Below are positions 54,069 through 62,131 of a DNA stretch of 64,000 nucleotides, one piece after another (positions within the stretch are counted from its first letter, which is position 1; every line of letters starts with the position of its first letter). The position numbers and the translations under genes were made by a program. Under the pieces are notes generated by a model. It did no database searches and was not told the DNA's origin. It was given only the letters and a program-made list of their open reading frames with translations. Source of the DNA: Sporobacter sp963663605 (lineage in GTDB: Bacteria; Bacillota; Clostridia; Oscillospirales; Oscillospiraceae); NCBI GenBank assembly GCA_963663605.2, contig CAXXVF010000002.1, forward strand, positions 2,542,001 to 2,606,000, read 5' to 3'.

Positions 54069-55160
54069 ATGGAAAACAAAACCGACTTGAATATCAGGCA
54101 GCTCATTGAAAAGCTGGATGTGGCCGTTTTAAACGGCAACGTCGAAGAAGCGGATAAGATAACGTCCGTGCTGTATCGCATTCAAGGTGGCACGGAGGAA
54201 ACGGCCGTTATTCCGGCGCGTTTTATTGAGCGGCTCAATGACGAGACTGTAAACGCACAAAAGGAGAACCAAATGAAATCAAAAAGCTTTAAGAAAATAT
54301 TATACATAGCCGCAACGGCGGCCGTCGTAATGGCGGTGAGCGTTACGGCGATCGCGACAAACATTTTCGGCGTCCACGACCTTGTCATCCGCGACAACGC
54401 GCCTGCCTCGGTGTCCGTACCGGTCAGCGCCGGGGCGGACGACGGCATAACGCCCGGTATGATGCCTGAAGAAACGGCTGATCATGACCTGATCGTTCTG
54501 CAGGGCTATCCCGACAGTCCCGAGTACAAGGCTACAGAGGAGTGGAGAATTTTCTGTAATCATTACGACGAGGACGGCAGCATCATTGCCAAAGTCGGCA
54601 ACAGTTCAAACAAATACACCGAGCGGTATCCCATGTATCTCGTCTACTCAAAGGACATGGCCGACAAGCTTGAGGAAATCATCGGCAAATACGGCTTGAC
54701 GCTGCATCAGTCTATGACGGTAGCGGACAATGCCGTGGCGCTCATCGATGCGGCCGGAACCGGCGATTTTCTGTCCGGTTCCGCTGCCGGAGCGGGGCAG
54801 GTGGGCGGCTATGTCTATAACGACGGCACCTTCCATTACGATGGGCAGCTTGCGCTGCAAAACGGGAAAATGATCGCTTATCAGTTCGGCAACTACGTCA
54901 AAGGCACATTCTCCGACGTGTATCTGAACGTCGGCGACGCCGACAGCTACCGGGAGTGGCGCTATACGACCGCTAGTGGTATCGAAGTCTCGCTGGCGCT
55001 TGGCGAAACCAAGGCCCTTGTGATTGTGAATCTTGAGAACTCGTTCGTCACGATCAATGTCCTGACCGGCACGGCGGGGAGCGATTTTGGCTCGTCCGCA
55101 GTCACAAAAGATGACCTTGAGGCGTTTGCCGACCTGTTCGACTTCTCGGTTATTAAGTAA
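54069..55160 (+). CDS. membrane protein, probable cognate anti-sigma factor
   Basis: This 363-residue protein starts at the ATG at 54069 behind GAGG. A cytoplasmic N-terminal segment of about 75 residues precedes one membrane helix (KKILYIAATAAVVMAVSVTA, about 74-93) and a large extracytoplasmic domain. I recognise no known extracellular fold. Its position after an ECF sigma gene and its topology fit an anti-sigma factor. A strong internal ribosome site (AAAAGGAG) lies just before an in-frame ATG at 54273, so a shorter form lacking the sigma-binding segment is possible. Confidence 0.7.
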   Translation: MENKTDLNIRQLIEKLDVAVLNGNVEEADKITSVLYRIQGGTEETAVIPARFIERLNDETVNAQKENQMKSKSFKKILYIAATAAVVMAVSVTAIATNIFGVHDLVIRDNAPASVSVPVSAGADDGITPGMMPEETADHDLIVLQGYPDSPEYKATEEWRIFCNHYDEDGSIIAKVGNSSNKYTERYPMYLVYSKDMADKLEEIIGKYGLTLHQSMTVADNAVALIDAAGTGDFLSGSAAGAGQVGGYVYNDGTFHYDGQLALQNGKMIAYQFGNYVKGTFSDVYLNVGDADSYREWRYTTASGIEVSLALGETKALVIVNLENSFVTINVLTGTAGSDFGSSAVTKDDLEAFADLFDFSVIK

Positions 55161-55226
55161 GACGCTTAATAGCGCCCACGCCATAAACTGACTCCGAACT
55201 GCATTTTACCACATGTATTATATAAG

Positions 55227-55270
55227 CAATCCCCTAATCATGGTTATCTCATCTTTCGATTAGGGGATTG
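55227..55270. repeat. 13-bp inverted repeat after the anti-sigma gene
   Basis: CAATCCCCTAATC pairs perfectly with GATTAGGGGATTG across an 18-base loop. No T-run follows, so it may be a weak terminator or a protein site. Confidence 0.45.
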
Positions 55271-55337
55271 GATATGTACGCAAAAAGAAAGCACTAACTC
55301 TTAAGAAAAGTATAAGGTTTTTATAACATAGAGACAA

Positions 55338-55367
55338 AGTCCCCGGCCTGATAACGGGCCGGGGACT
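55338..55367. terminator. terminator-like hairpin upstream of the methyltransferase gene
   Basis: A perfect 11-bp stem AGTCCCCGGCC/GGCCGGGGACT has an 8-base loop. It closely resembles the CTCCCCGGCC stem of the terminator that was split by IS copy 2. Confidence 0.6.
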
Positions 55368-55439
55368 ATACGTTCAGTCATTGACTTCTGATGCGTTTAT
55401 GGTAGATTATAAATATTCTTGAAAAGACAGAGGTATACA

Positions 55440-56120
55440 ATGGAGACCGATAGAATAAAAGACTGCTATAAACAGGAAGCCGCCGCGTTTGACGCGATGA
55501 TCCGAAAGCTCGTTCCTAATTATGAACAGATGATCGATGTGCTTGTAAGCATTATCCCCGGCCCGGCGGGCCGCTGTCTTAGCGTTGCCGATTTGGGCTG
55601 CGGTACGGGCGCTGTGTCGAGCGCAATTGCCGATAAATTCCCAAACGCTGAGCTCACATGCGTCGATATGTCAGATAACATGCTCCGTTTGGCCGAAGCA
55701 AAGCTGGGAGAGCATATCACATGTATTCAGGCCGATTTCAATACATTTGAATTCCCGCGGCAATATGACCTGATTGTATCATCGCTTGCGCTGCATCATC
55801 TGGTGACCGATGGCGACAAGCTGACGTTTTACGAAAAAATTTTTTCCGCCCTCAAACCAGACGGACAGTTTATCAATATAGACGTCATTTTAGCAGCGAA
55901 CGAAGCGCTTGAGGATATCTACCTGAAGAAGCTGAAAAACTTTATGGCCGAGCATATCACAAGAGAAGAAATCGAGCGGGACTGGATTCCGAAATACGGC
56001 AGTGTGGACTTCCCGGTTTCGATGACGACGCATCTGGATATGATGAAAAGCTGCGGCTTCAAAGATATCGACGTAGTCTATAAATATTACAGATTTGCCG
56101 TCTATACGGGCAGAAGATAA
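55440..56120 (+). CDS. class I SAM-dependent methyltransferase
   Basis: This 226-residue enzyme starts at the ATG at 55440 behind AGAGG. It has the Rossmann SAM motif VADLGCGTGAVSSAI (about 43-57), the acidic CVDMSDNML (about 71) and LIVSSLALHHLV as motif IV. It belongs to the Methyltransf_25/UbiE-like group that methylates small molecules. The substrate is unknown. SAH from such enzymes would enter the mtaD-ahcY route. Confidence 0.88.
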   Translation: METDRIKDCYKQEAAAFDAMIRKLVPNYEQMIDVLVSIIPGPAGRCLSVADLGCGTGAVSSAIADKFPNAELTCVDMSDNMLRLAEAKLGEHITCIQADFNTFEFPRQYDLIVSSLALHHLVTDGDKLTFYEKIFSALKPDGQFINIDVILAANEALEDIYLKKLKNFMAEHITREEIERDWIPKYGSVDFPVSMTTHLDMMKSCGFKDIDVVYKYYRFAVYTGRR

Positions 56121-56128
56121 ATAAAACA

Positions 56129-56142
56129 ACTCCCCGGCCTTT
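56129..56142. terminator. left half of the methyltransferase/clpB terminator, split by an IS
   Basis: AACTCCCCGGCC lies before the element and GGCCCGGGGAGTGTT after it (57433-57447). With the IS and one TTT copy removed they form an 11-bp stem with one bulged C and loop TTTATA. Confidence 0.75.
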
Positions 56143-56200
56143 TGAACAGCACCCCAATTGTTAGACAGTATGATAAACTGATAACAATTGGGGTGATTTA

Positions 56201-56551
56201 ATGCCAAAGGGAGTACCAAATAAAAGATACACAGCAGAATTTAAACAGCATGTAATCGAAACGATGCAAAAAGAAAGACTAAGCTATAGCGAAACAGCAC
56301 GACAATTTGAGATAAATGACCATCACAGGATACAAGCATGGGAACGAATCTACTTGATAGAAGGGCCAGAGGGCTTTCAGATCGAGCGTCGTGGTCGAGG
56401 CAGCAAAGGTCGTCCTTTAAAGCTGCCAAAAGAAGTGGAAGAAGATTTGCTGTCAGAAGTACAGCGGCTTCGTGCGGAGAATGCATACCTAAAAAACTTG
56501 CAAGCCTTGGTTTTGGAAGAAGAGCGACACCAGTGCAAAAAACGCAGGTGA
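56201..56551 (+). CDS. IS3-family transposase OrfA, copy 2
   Basis: This is identical in sequence to the OrfA at 46094-46444: 116 residues, helix-turn-helix followed by a leucine-zipper-like coil. It ends CKKRR just after the A6 run at 56537-56542. The frame of orfB is -1 relative to this one. Confidence 0.92.
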   Translation: MPKGVPNKRYTAEFKQHVIETMQKERLSYSETARQFEINDHHRIQAWERIYLIEGPEGFQIERRGRGSKGRPLKLPKEVEEDLLSEVQRLRAENAYLKNLQALVLEEERHQCKKRR

Positions 56552-57390
56552 TCCAAAAGCTGAGGCGAGACCATAAGTTTGCTTTGTTGCTGGATATCGC
56601 TCAATTACCAAGGGCAACATTTTACTACCACGCCAAGCGCATGACAAAGCCGGATAAATATGCGGATGTAAAAGCTGAGATTACAACAATCTATCATGAA
56701 AATCGGGGACGCTATGGCTACCGCCGGATTACTACAGAGCTACGTCGGCGCAATTTTGCCATCAATCACAAAACCGTACAGCGGATCATGAAAGAGCTCG
56801 GTCTGTTTTGTCGAGTGAGGATGAAAAAATACAAGTCATATAGCGGCGAGGTCGGAAGAATTGCACCAAACTTGTTGGAACGTAATTTTGATGCCGATCA
56901 ACCAAATCAAAAATGGGTGACGGATGTCACCGAATTTAGTCTGTTTGGGCAAAAGCTCTATCTGTCGCCGATCCTTGATCTGTGTAGCCGGGACATTGTG
57001 AGCTATACCATCTCTGACAGGCCTGTGCTTTCCTTGGTGACAGAAATGCTGGATAAGGCATTCCTTCAAATACCAGATGGAACAAATCTGATTCTACATT
57101 CCGATCAAGGTTGGCAATACCAGCATAACCTTTACCGGAAAATGCTGAAGCATAAAGGTATCATACAGAGCATGAGCCGTAAAGGTAACTGTCTAGACAA
57201 TGCAGTAATTGAAAACTTTTTTGGTTTGCTTAAAAGTGAACTGCTATACCTGCAAAAATTCGAATCCATGCAGCATTTTATTAATGAACTCATTGACTAT
57301 CTTGATTACTATAACAACCGTCGCTGCAAGGCAAGACTAAAGGGCTTGCCGCCTGCCATTCACAGACTGCAAGCCCTCTCGGCTGCGTAA
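56536..57390 (+). CDS. IS3-family transposase OrfB (rve/DDE domain), copy 2
   Basis: This is identical to the OrfB at 45255-46109, with an intact DDE triad (WVTDVTEF, LHSDQGWQY, NAVIENFFGLLKSE). It is entered by a -1 shift at the A6 run. The run is phased C-AAA-AAA-C in the orfA frame rather than the textbook A-AAA-AAC, so the P-site tRNA must tolerate a mismatch after slipping. The open frame extends back to 56338 but that part only shadows OrfA. Confidence 0.92.
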   Translation, partial: QKTQVIQKLRRDHKFALLLDIAQLPRATFYYHAKRMTKPDKYADVKAEITTIYHENRGRYGYRRITTELRRRNFAINHKTVQRIMKELGLFCRVRMKKYKSYSGEVGRIAPNLLERNFDADQPNQKWVTDVTEFSLFGQKLYLSPILDLCSRDIVSYTISDRPVLSLVTEMLDKAFLQIPDGTNLILHSDQGWQYQHNLYRKMLKHKGIIQSMSRKGNCLDNAVIENFFGLLKSELLYLQKFESMQHFINELIDYLDYYNNRRCKARLKGLPPAIHRLQALSAA

Positions 57391-57451
57391 GAATAAATAT
57401 TTGTCTAACTTTTTGGGGTCACTTCATTTATAGGCCCGGGGAGTGTTCTAT

Positions 57452-60058
57452 TTAAACACCGACGGGTTGTTTGGTTGCGAAAACGAGACCGTTTTCGTCC
57501 GCGTCGACGGTGATGACGCTGCCGTCGGAAATCTCGCCGCGCATAATGATGCGCGCAACAGCCGTTTCAACGTTCTTCTGCACATAGCGTTTGACGGGCC
57601 GCGCGCCGTAGACCGGCGAGTAGCTGCTGTCCGCGATGAAGCGTTTTGCCGCGTCGGAAACGTCCAGAGACAGGCTTTGTTCCTTAAGCTTCATTTGGGT
57701 CTTTTCCATGATAAGATCAATAATCTTTATGATTTCCGCCATCGTCAGCGGTTTGAACAGGACCGTCTCGTCCAGCCGGTTTAGAAACTCCGGACGAAAA
57801 GCGCTTTGAAGCTGCGCCATGACAAGGTTTCGCGCTTCCTCGGAGATCTCGCCTTCATCGTTTATGCCTTCCATCAGATACTGGCTGCCGATGTTGGATG
57901 TCATGATGACGACGGTGTTTTTGAAATTTACCGTCCGGCCCTGCCCGTCCGTCAGGCGTCCATCGTCAAGGATCTGGAGCATCGTGTTGAACACGTCGGG
58001 ATGGCCTTTTTCGATCTCGTCAAACAGGACGATGCTGTAGGGCTTCCTGCGGACAGCTTCCGTCAGCTGGCCGCCCTCCTCGTAGCCGACGTATCCCGGC
58101 GGCGCGCCGACGAGCCGCGAGACGGTGTGTTTTTCCTGATACTCGCTCATGTCGATGCGGATTATGTTATGCTCGCTGTCGAAGAGCGCCTCCGCCAGCG
58201 CTTTTGCCAGCTCCGTCTTGCCGACGCCGGTCGGGCCAAGGAACAAAAACGAGCCGGTCGGCCGGTTGGGGTCTGAAAGACCGGAGCGCGAACGTAAAAT
58301 AGCGTCGGCCACCGCATCCACGGCTTCGTCCTGGCCGATGACGCGCTCGTGCAGCGTGTCGCCCAGCCGCAGGATCTTTTCCCGCTGCCCTTCCATCAGG
58401 CGCGATACGGGGATGCCCGTCCATTTCGCCACAATCTCCGCGATTTCTTCCTCGGTGACTTCTTCGCGCAGGAGCGTATTGTCCGAGTTCTCTTCCCGTC
58501 GCTTGGCCTCCTCAAGCTGGCGTTCCAGCTCCGGAAGGCGGCCGTATTTGAGCTCCGAGAGCGTACTCAGGTCGTAGTTGCGTTCGGCGGTCTCGATAAC
58601 GGCTTTGACCTGATCGATTTCTTCTTTGATTTTGCTGACTTTATGGATGCTCTGTTTTTCCTCCTGCCATTTGGCGGACATCTCCTCATAGTCCGCCCGC
58701 AGGTCGGAAAGCTCTTTTTCGAGCGCATCCAGCCGGTCGCGGGAGTGCTTGTCGGTCTCTTTTTTAAGCGCCTCACGCTCGATTTCCAGCTGCATAATCT
58801 TGCGGCTTTTCTCGTCGAGCTCGGCCGGCATGCTGTCGATCTCCGTTCTTATAATCGACGCGGCCTCGTCCATCAGGTCGATGGCCTTATCCGGCAGGAA
58901 CCGGTCCGAGATATAACGGCTGGACAAAACGGCGCAGGCTACAAGCGCCCCGTCCGTGATGCGCACGCCGTGATGCACCTCGTATTTTTCCTTCAGGCCG
59001 CGCAGGATGGAAATGGTGTCCTCCACGGTCGGCTCGCTGACAGTGATCGGCTGGAACCGACGCTCAAGCGCGGCGTCTTTTTCAATGTACTTGCGGTACT
59101 CGTTTAAGGTCGTCGCGCCGATGCAGTGCAGCTCGCCGCGCGCCAGAAGCGGCTTTAAAAGATTGCCCGCGTCCATCGCGCCCTCGGTGCGGCCCGCGCC
59201 GACGATGTTGTGCAGCTCGTCGATGAACAATATAATACGTCCCTCGGATTTGCTGACCTCGTCTAAGACGGCTTTCAGGCGCTCTTCAAATTCGCCGCGG
59301 TATTTCGCGCCCGCGATGAGCGCGCCCATGTCAAGTGCGAAAACCGTCTTATCCTTGAGCGTTTCCGGAACGTCCCCGCGCCAGATACGCTGTGCGAGCC
59401 CCTCCACGACGGCCGTCTTGCCGACGCCCGGCTCGCCGATGAGCGCCGGGTTATTCTTTGTTTTCCGGCAGAGGATGGTCGCTACGCGCCGGATCTCCTG
59501 GTCGCGTCCGATGACCGGATCGAGCTTGCCGTTTTTGGCGGCCTCGACGAGATCCGTACCGTATTTTTTCAGCGCGTCGTATGTCTCTTCAGGATTTTGA
59601 GACGTGGCGCGCTGGTTTTTACGCACGTCGCCCAGTGCCGCAAGAAATTTTTCCGTCGTGATGCCGTAATCTGAAAACAGCTTGGCCGACGGTGTTTTCC
59701 GCTCGGCCAAAAGCGCCAGATACAGGTGCTCGACGCCGGCGTACGAGTCTCCGAACCGCTTGGTGCCGTCTTCGGCGGCAACCAGAAGCGCGGACAGGCG
59801 GCGGCTTGCGTACAGGCTGTCGCTGCCGGAACCCGTAACGCCGGGGAGCTTGTCGATTTCGCGTTCCAGGTCATTTTGAAGCGCGTTTTTATCAACGCCC
59901 ATGATCCCCAGAAGACGCGGGATGAGTCCGTCCTCCTGCGATACTAGCGCAAAATGCAGGTGCTCGCCGTCCACCTGCTGATGTTGATGCCTTAATGCCT
60001 CGGCCTGCGCGGCGGCGATGGCCTCCTGTGCCCGCTGCGTAAATTTTTCGATATTCAT
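57452..60058 (-). CDS. clpB: ATP-dependent disaggregase ClpB
   Basis: This 868-residue Hsp100 chaperone rescues aggregated proteins with the DnaK system. It has the N-terminal Clp repeats (about 1-145), AAA-1 with Walker A GEPGVGKT (about 204) and the M-domain coiled coil (about 405-525) that separates ClpB from ClpC. AAA-2 follows with Walker A GPTGVGKT (about 605), then the C-terminal oligomerisation domain. It lies 46 bases downstream of cbpA behind AGGAGGAGG, so both are probably under the CtsR-type promoter at 61135-61164. Confidence 0.96.
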   Translation of the reverse strand: MNIEKFTQRAQEAIAAAQAEALRHQHQQVDGEHLHFALVSQEDGLIPRLLGIMGVDKNALQNDLEREIDKLPGVTGSGSDSLYASRRLSALLVAAEDGTKRFGDSYAGVEHLYLALLAERKTPSAKLFSDYGITTEKFLAALGDVRKNQRATSQNPEETYDALKKYGTDLVEAAKNGKLDPVIGRDQEIRRVATILCRKTKNNPALIGEPGVGKTAVVEGLAQRIWRGDVPETLKDKTVFALDMGALIAGAKYRGEFEERLKAVLDEVSKSEGRIILFIDELHNIVGAGRTEGAMDAGNLLKPLLARGELHCIGATTLNEYRKYIEKDAALERRFQPITVSEPTVEDTISILRGLKEKYEVHHGVRITDGALVACAVLSSRYISDRFLPDKAIDLMDEAASIIRTEIDSMPAELDEKSRKIMQLEIEREALKKETDKHSRDRLDALEKELSDLRADYEEMSAKWQEEKQSIHKVSKIKEEIDQVKAVIETAERNYDLSTLSELKYGRLPELERQLEEAKRREENSDNTLLREEVTEEEIAEIVAKWTGIPVSRLMEGQREKILRLGDTLHERVIGQDEAVDAVADAILRSRSGLSDPNRPTGSFLFLGPTGVGKTELAKALAEALFDSEHNIIRIDMSEYQEKHTVSRLVGAPPGYVGYEEGGQLTEAVRRKPYSIVLFDEIEKGHPDVFNTMLQILDDGRLTDGQGRTVNFKNTVVIMTSNIGSQYLMEGINDEGEISEEARNLVMAQLQSAFRPEFLNRLDETVLFKPLTMAEIIKIIDLIMEKTQMKLKEQSLSLDVSDAAKRFIADSSYSPVYGARPVKRYVQKNVETAVARIIMRGEISDGSVITVDADENGLVFATKQPVGV

Positions 60059-60104
60059 ATCATAACCTCCTCCTGTTGGACGTGTTCATACCGCCCATAG
60101 GTAT

Positions 60105-61094
60105 TCATTGGGCGCCGGCGCTCTTGGTCAGAGCGGCCAGCTGCTCGTAGATCTTCTTCATGTCTTCCGACAACGGGGTCGGATTTACGATCCGGATGAT
60201 CAAGCTCAGGCTCCCGCGCTTGCCGTTTTTGGCGGGATATCCGCGTGCGGCGACCCGAAGCTTTCCGCCCGTCTGTATGCCGGCCGGTATTTTGACTTTC
60301 AGCTTTTCGTCAAGCGTCTGGATTGGTATTTCGTCGCCGAGCGCCGCCTGCCACGGATAAACGTCGACCGTTTTTTCAAGATCGGGCCCGCTGAGCGCAA
60401 AACCCGCCTCGGGCTTCAGGCCGACCTCTAGATACAGGTCGCCGGCCTTGCCTTTGCCGTAGCCGGGTCCCCCGAGGCCCGACAGCTTGATTTTTTCACC
60501 GGACTGTATGCCGGCCGGGATTTTGAACTTTATCGTTTTGGTGCCGGTGTCGGTCTGCAACGAGACGGCTTGTTCTCCGCCCTTATAGGCCTGACGGATG
60601 CCGATTTCGACTGTTGCTTCGATGTCCTGACCCTTTGCGTTGAACTCTTGAAAGCCACTGCCCCCGCGGCTGCCTCCAGTTGCGTGTCCTCCGCCGAAGA
60701 TATCGCCGAAGCCGCGTCCGCCGCCGAAAAACGCGTTGAAAAAATCACTGAAATCGGCCGCGTCGCCGTCCGACGTCGTCCAGGTGTACTGATAGCCGCC
60801 GTTGCCGTCCGTATAGTTACGATACATGGATGGGTCAAAGCCGCCGCCCGCACCGGGGCGGAACCGGCCGCTTTTCATATCTTCATACAGCTCGTCGTAT
60901 TTAGCCCGCTTATCCGTGTCCCCAAGCACTTCATAGGCTTCGCCAACTTCCTTGAATTTCTCCTCGCCTTTTTTATCGCCTTTCGTCGTGTCGGGGTGGT
61001 ATTTTTTTGCCAGCTTGCGGTACGTTTTCTTTATCTCCTCCGCCGTTGCGTCTTTATTGAGCCCGAGCGTTTTATAGTAGTCCTTAAAATCCAT
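60105..61094 (-). CDS. cbpA: CbpA-type DnaJ co-chaperone
   Basis: This is a 329-residue class II J-domain protein. The J domain (about 1-70) has the HPD motif in KKYHPDTTK and the start DYYKTLGL. A Gly/Phe-rich linker (about 75-155, GGGRGFGDIFGGGHATGG) and two beta-sandwich substrate domains follow. The Cys-rich zinc domain of DnaJ is absent. The ATG at 61094 follows AGGAGGTG. Pairing with clpB makes a compact disaggregation operon; dnaK is not in the window. Confidence 0.93.
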   Translation of the reverse strand: MDFKDYYKTLGLNKDATAEEIKKTYRKLAKKYHPDTTKGDKKGEEKFKEVGEAYEVLGDTDKRAKYDELYEDMKSGRFRPGAGGGFDPSMYRNYTDGNGGYQYTWTTSDGDAADFSDFFNAFFGGGRGFGDIFGGGHATGGSRGGSGFQEFNAKGQDIEATVEIGIRQAYKGGEQAVSLQTDTGTKTIKFKIPAGIQSGEKIKLSGLGGPGYGKGKAGDLYLEVGLKPEAGFALSGPDLEKTVDVYPWQAALGDEIPIQTLDEKLKVKIPAGIQTGGKLRVAARGYPAKNGKRGSLSLIIRIVNPTPLSEDMKKIYEQLAALTKSAGAQ

Positions 61095-61134
61095 GCACGT
61101 CACCTCCTGAATATATTGATTGCATTATAATATT

Positions 61135-61163
61135 AATATACACTAATAGTCAGAAAAGGTCAA
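61135..61163 (-). promoter_or_regulatory. sigma-A promoter of cbpA-clpB
   Basis: On the minus strand TTGACC (61163-61158) and TATATT (61140-61135) are 17 bases apart, about 40 bases upstream of the cbpA ATG. Confidence 0.7.
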
Positions 61164-61170
61164 AGTCAAA
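61148..61170 (+). promoter_or_regulatory. CtsR-type operator
   Basis: AGTCAGAAAAGGTCAAA (61148-61164) matches the CtsR consensus RGTCAAANANRGTCAAA at all but one position, and a third heptad AGTCAAA follows at 61164-61170. It covers the -35 of the cbpA-clpB promoter, the expected position for the class III heat-shock repressor. Confidence 0.75.
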
Positions 61171-61374
61171 GAAAGCTTAAAAACAGCCGTTTTTGACCTT
61201 GCCTGACCATTTTGATTGTCATGCGTTGCCGCGCACATGCATGCTTAATATTTCACCGTTTCTCAGGACCGCAAGCAGCTTTTTCAAAAAAGCGTCGGCA
61301 TCTATCACATTGTTTGACAAAAAGGCCTGCCTTTTGTAATATAATGTGGTTACTATGAATCAGAGGTGAACGCC

Positions 61375-61842
61375 TTGGCAGTCAGACAATTGAGAGTTTT
61401 TGAAGACCCGGCGCTGCAGAAAGCATGTCGGAACGTGACGGATGTCAATGACCATGTTTATCAGCTATTGGACGATCTGGCGGATACGATGAAAGATGCC
61501 GGGGGCGCATCCATCGCCGCCAATCAGGTCGGCGTTATGCGCCGCCTTATCGTCGTAGACGCCGGCAGCGGCGTGCAAAAATTAGTCAATCCTGTGATTA
61601 TTAAGCAAAGCGGCATGCAGGAATGCCGAGAAAGCTGCATCAGCTTCAAGGACATACACGCGATCATGGCCCGTCCGCAGAAAATCGTCATCGAAGCGCT
61701 CGATGAAAACGGCGAGCCCGTCACCGTGACAGCCGAAGGCGACGAGGTCAAACATTTTTGTCACGCCTTGGACCTGCTCGACGGACGCATTTTCATAAAG
61801 GAAATCCTCCGGTTTGTGGACGCGCCGTTGGAAGACGAATAA
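61375..61842 (+). CDS. peptide deformylase homologue with altered active site
   Basis: This 155-residue PDF-fold protein starts at the TTG at 61375 behind AGAGGTG. Motif 1 is GGASIAANQVG (usual GxGLAAPQVG; Gln kept). Motif 2 is CRESCIS (usual EGCLS; Cys ligand kept). Motif 3 reads HALDLLDG where active enzymes have HEIDHLNG: the catalytic Glu is Ala and the second metal His is Leu. It should therefore bind metal poorly and be inactive as a deformylase. The gene is otherwise intact, so a non-enzymatic or altered role is more likely than decay. A normal def gene should exist elsewhere. Confidence 0.8.
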   Translation: MAVRQLRVFEDPALQKACRNVTDVNDHVYQLLDDLADTMKDAGGASIAANQVGVMRRLIVVDAGSGVQKLVNPVIIKQSGMQECRESCISFKDIHAIMARPQKIVIEALDENGEPVTVTAEGDEVKHFCHALDLLDGRIFIKEILRFVDAPLEDE

Positions 61843-61865
61843 AAAGCAAATATAAAACAAACAAC

Positions 61866-61885
61866 GGCCGCCCGATCGGGCGGCC
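61866..61885. terminator. terminator hairpin after the deformylase-like gene
   Basis: The perfect palindrome GGCCGCCCGATCGGGCGGCC lies 24 bases after the stop. It lacks a clear T-run. Confidence 0.5.
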
Positions 61886-62060
61886 TCAAACTTCAAAATT
61901 AAGACAACCTGACACGAGCTGTTTGAATTTAGGTGTCGGAGTTATCTTAGACACGATTGAACCTATTATTCTTCCTTTACCTGTAGTGAAAACTCGAATT
62001 GCACTATATAACTTAAGTTTACAGTGGGTTAGATATAATAGATTAAATTGGTAGTTATTG

Positions 62061-62069
62061 TGATATAAT
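62061..62069 (+). promoter_or_regulatory. extended -10 promoter of the AT-rich orphan gene
   Basis: TGATATAAT (TGN plus exact TATAAT) lies about 60 bases before the start codon; there is no good -35. Confidence 0.45.
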
Positions 62070-62131
62070 TGTGTTGTCATTATTAAGCGGAGCATTGCTG
62101 TTATTCCCACATGCAGGAGGGTTATCAGTTA

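Larger units (their letters stand above)
56143..57426 (+). mobile_element. IS3-family (IS150-like) insertion sequence, copy 2
   Basis: This is the same 1284-base element as at 45219-46502, in opposite orientation. TTT flanks both sides (56140-56142 and 57427-57429) as the target duplication. The 14-bp inverted repeat CACCCCAATTGTTA/TAACAATTGGGGTG (56150-56163 with 56182-56195) ends five bases before the orfA ATG and includes its GGGGTG ribosome site. Such hairpins block translation when transcription enters from outside. It sits between convergent genes. Confidence 0.95.

Noticed and set aside
55380..55411. TTGACT followed 21 bases later by TATAAA upstream of the methyltransferase gene
   Set aside because: It mimics the spoIIE spacing but the boxes are weak and nothing links the gene to sporulation.
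56338..56535. N-terminal extension of the IS orfB frame (also 46110-46307)
   Set aside because: It overlaps orfA in another frame and has no transposase similarity; OrfB normally arises by frameshift.
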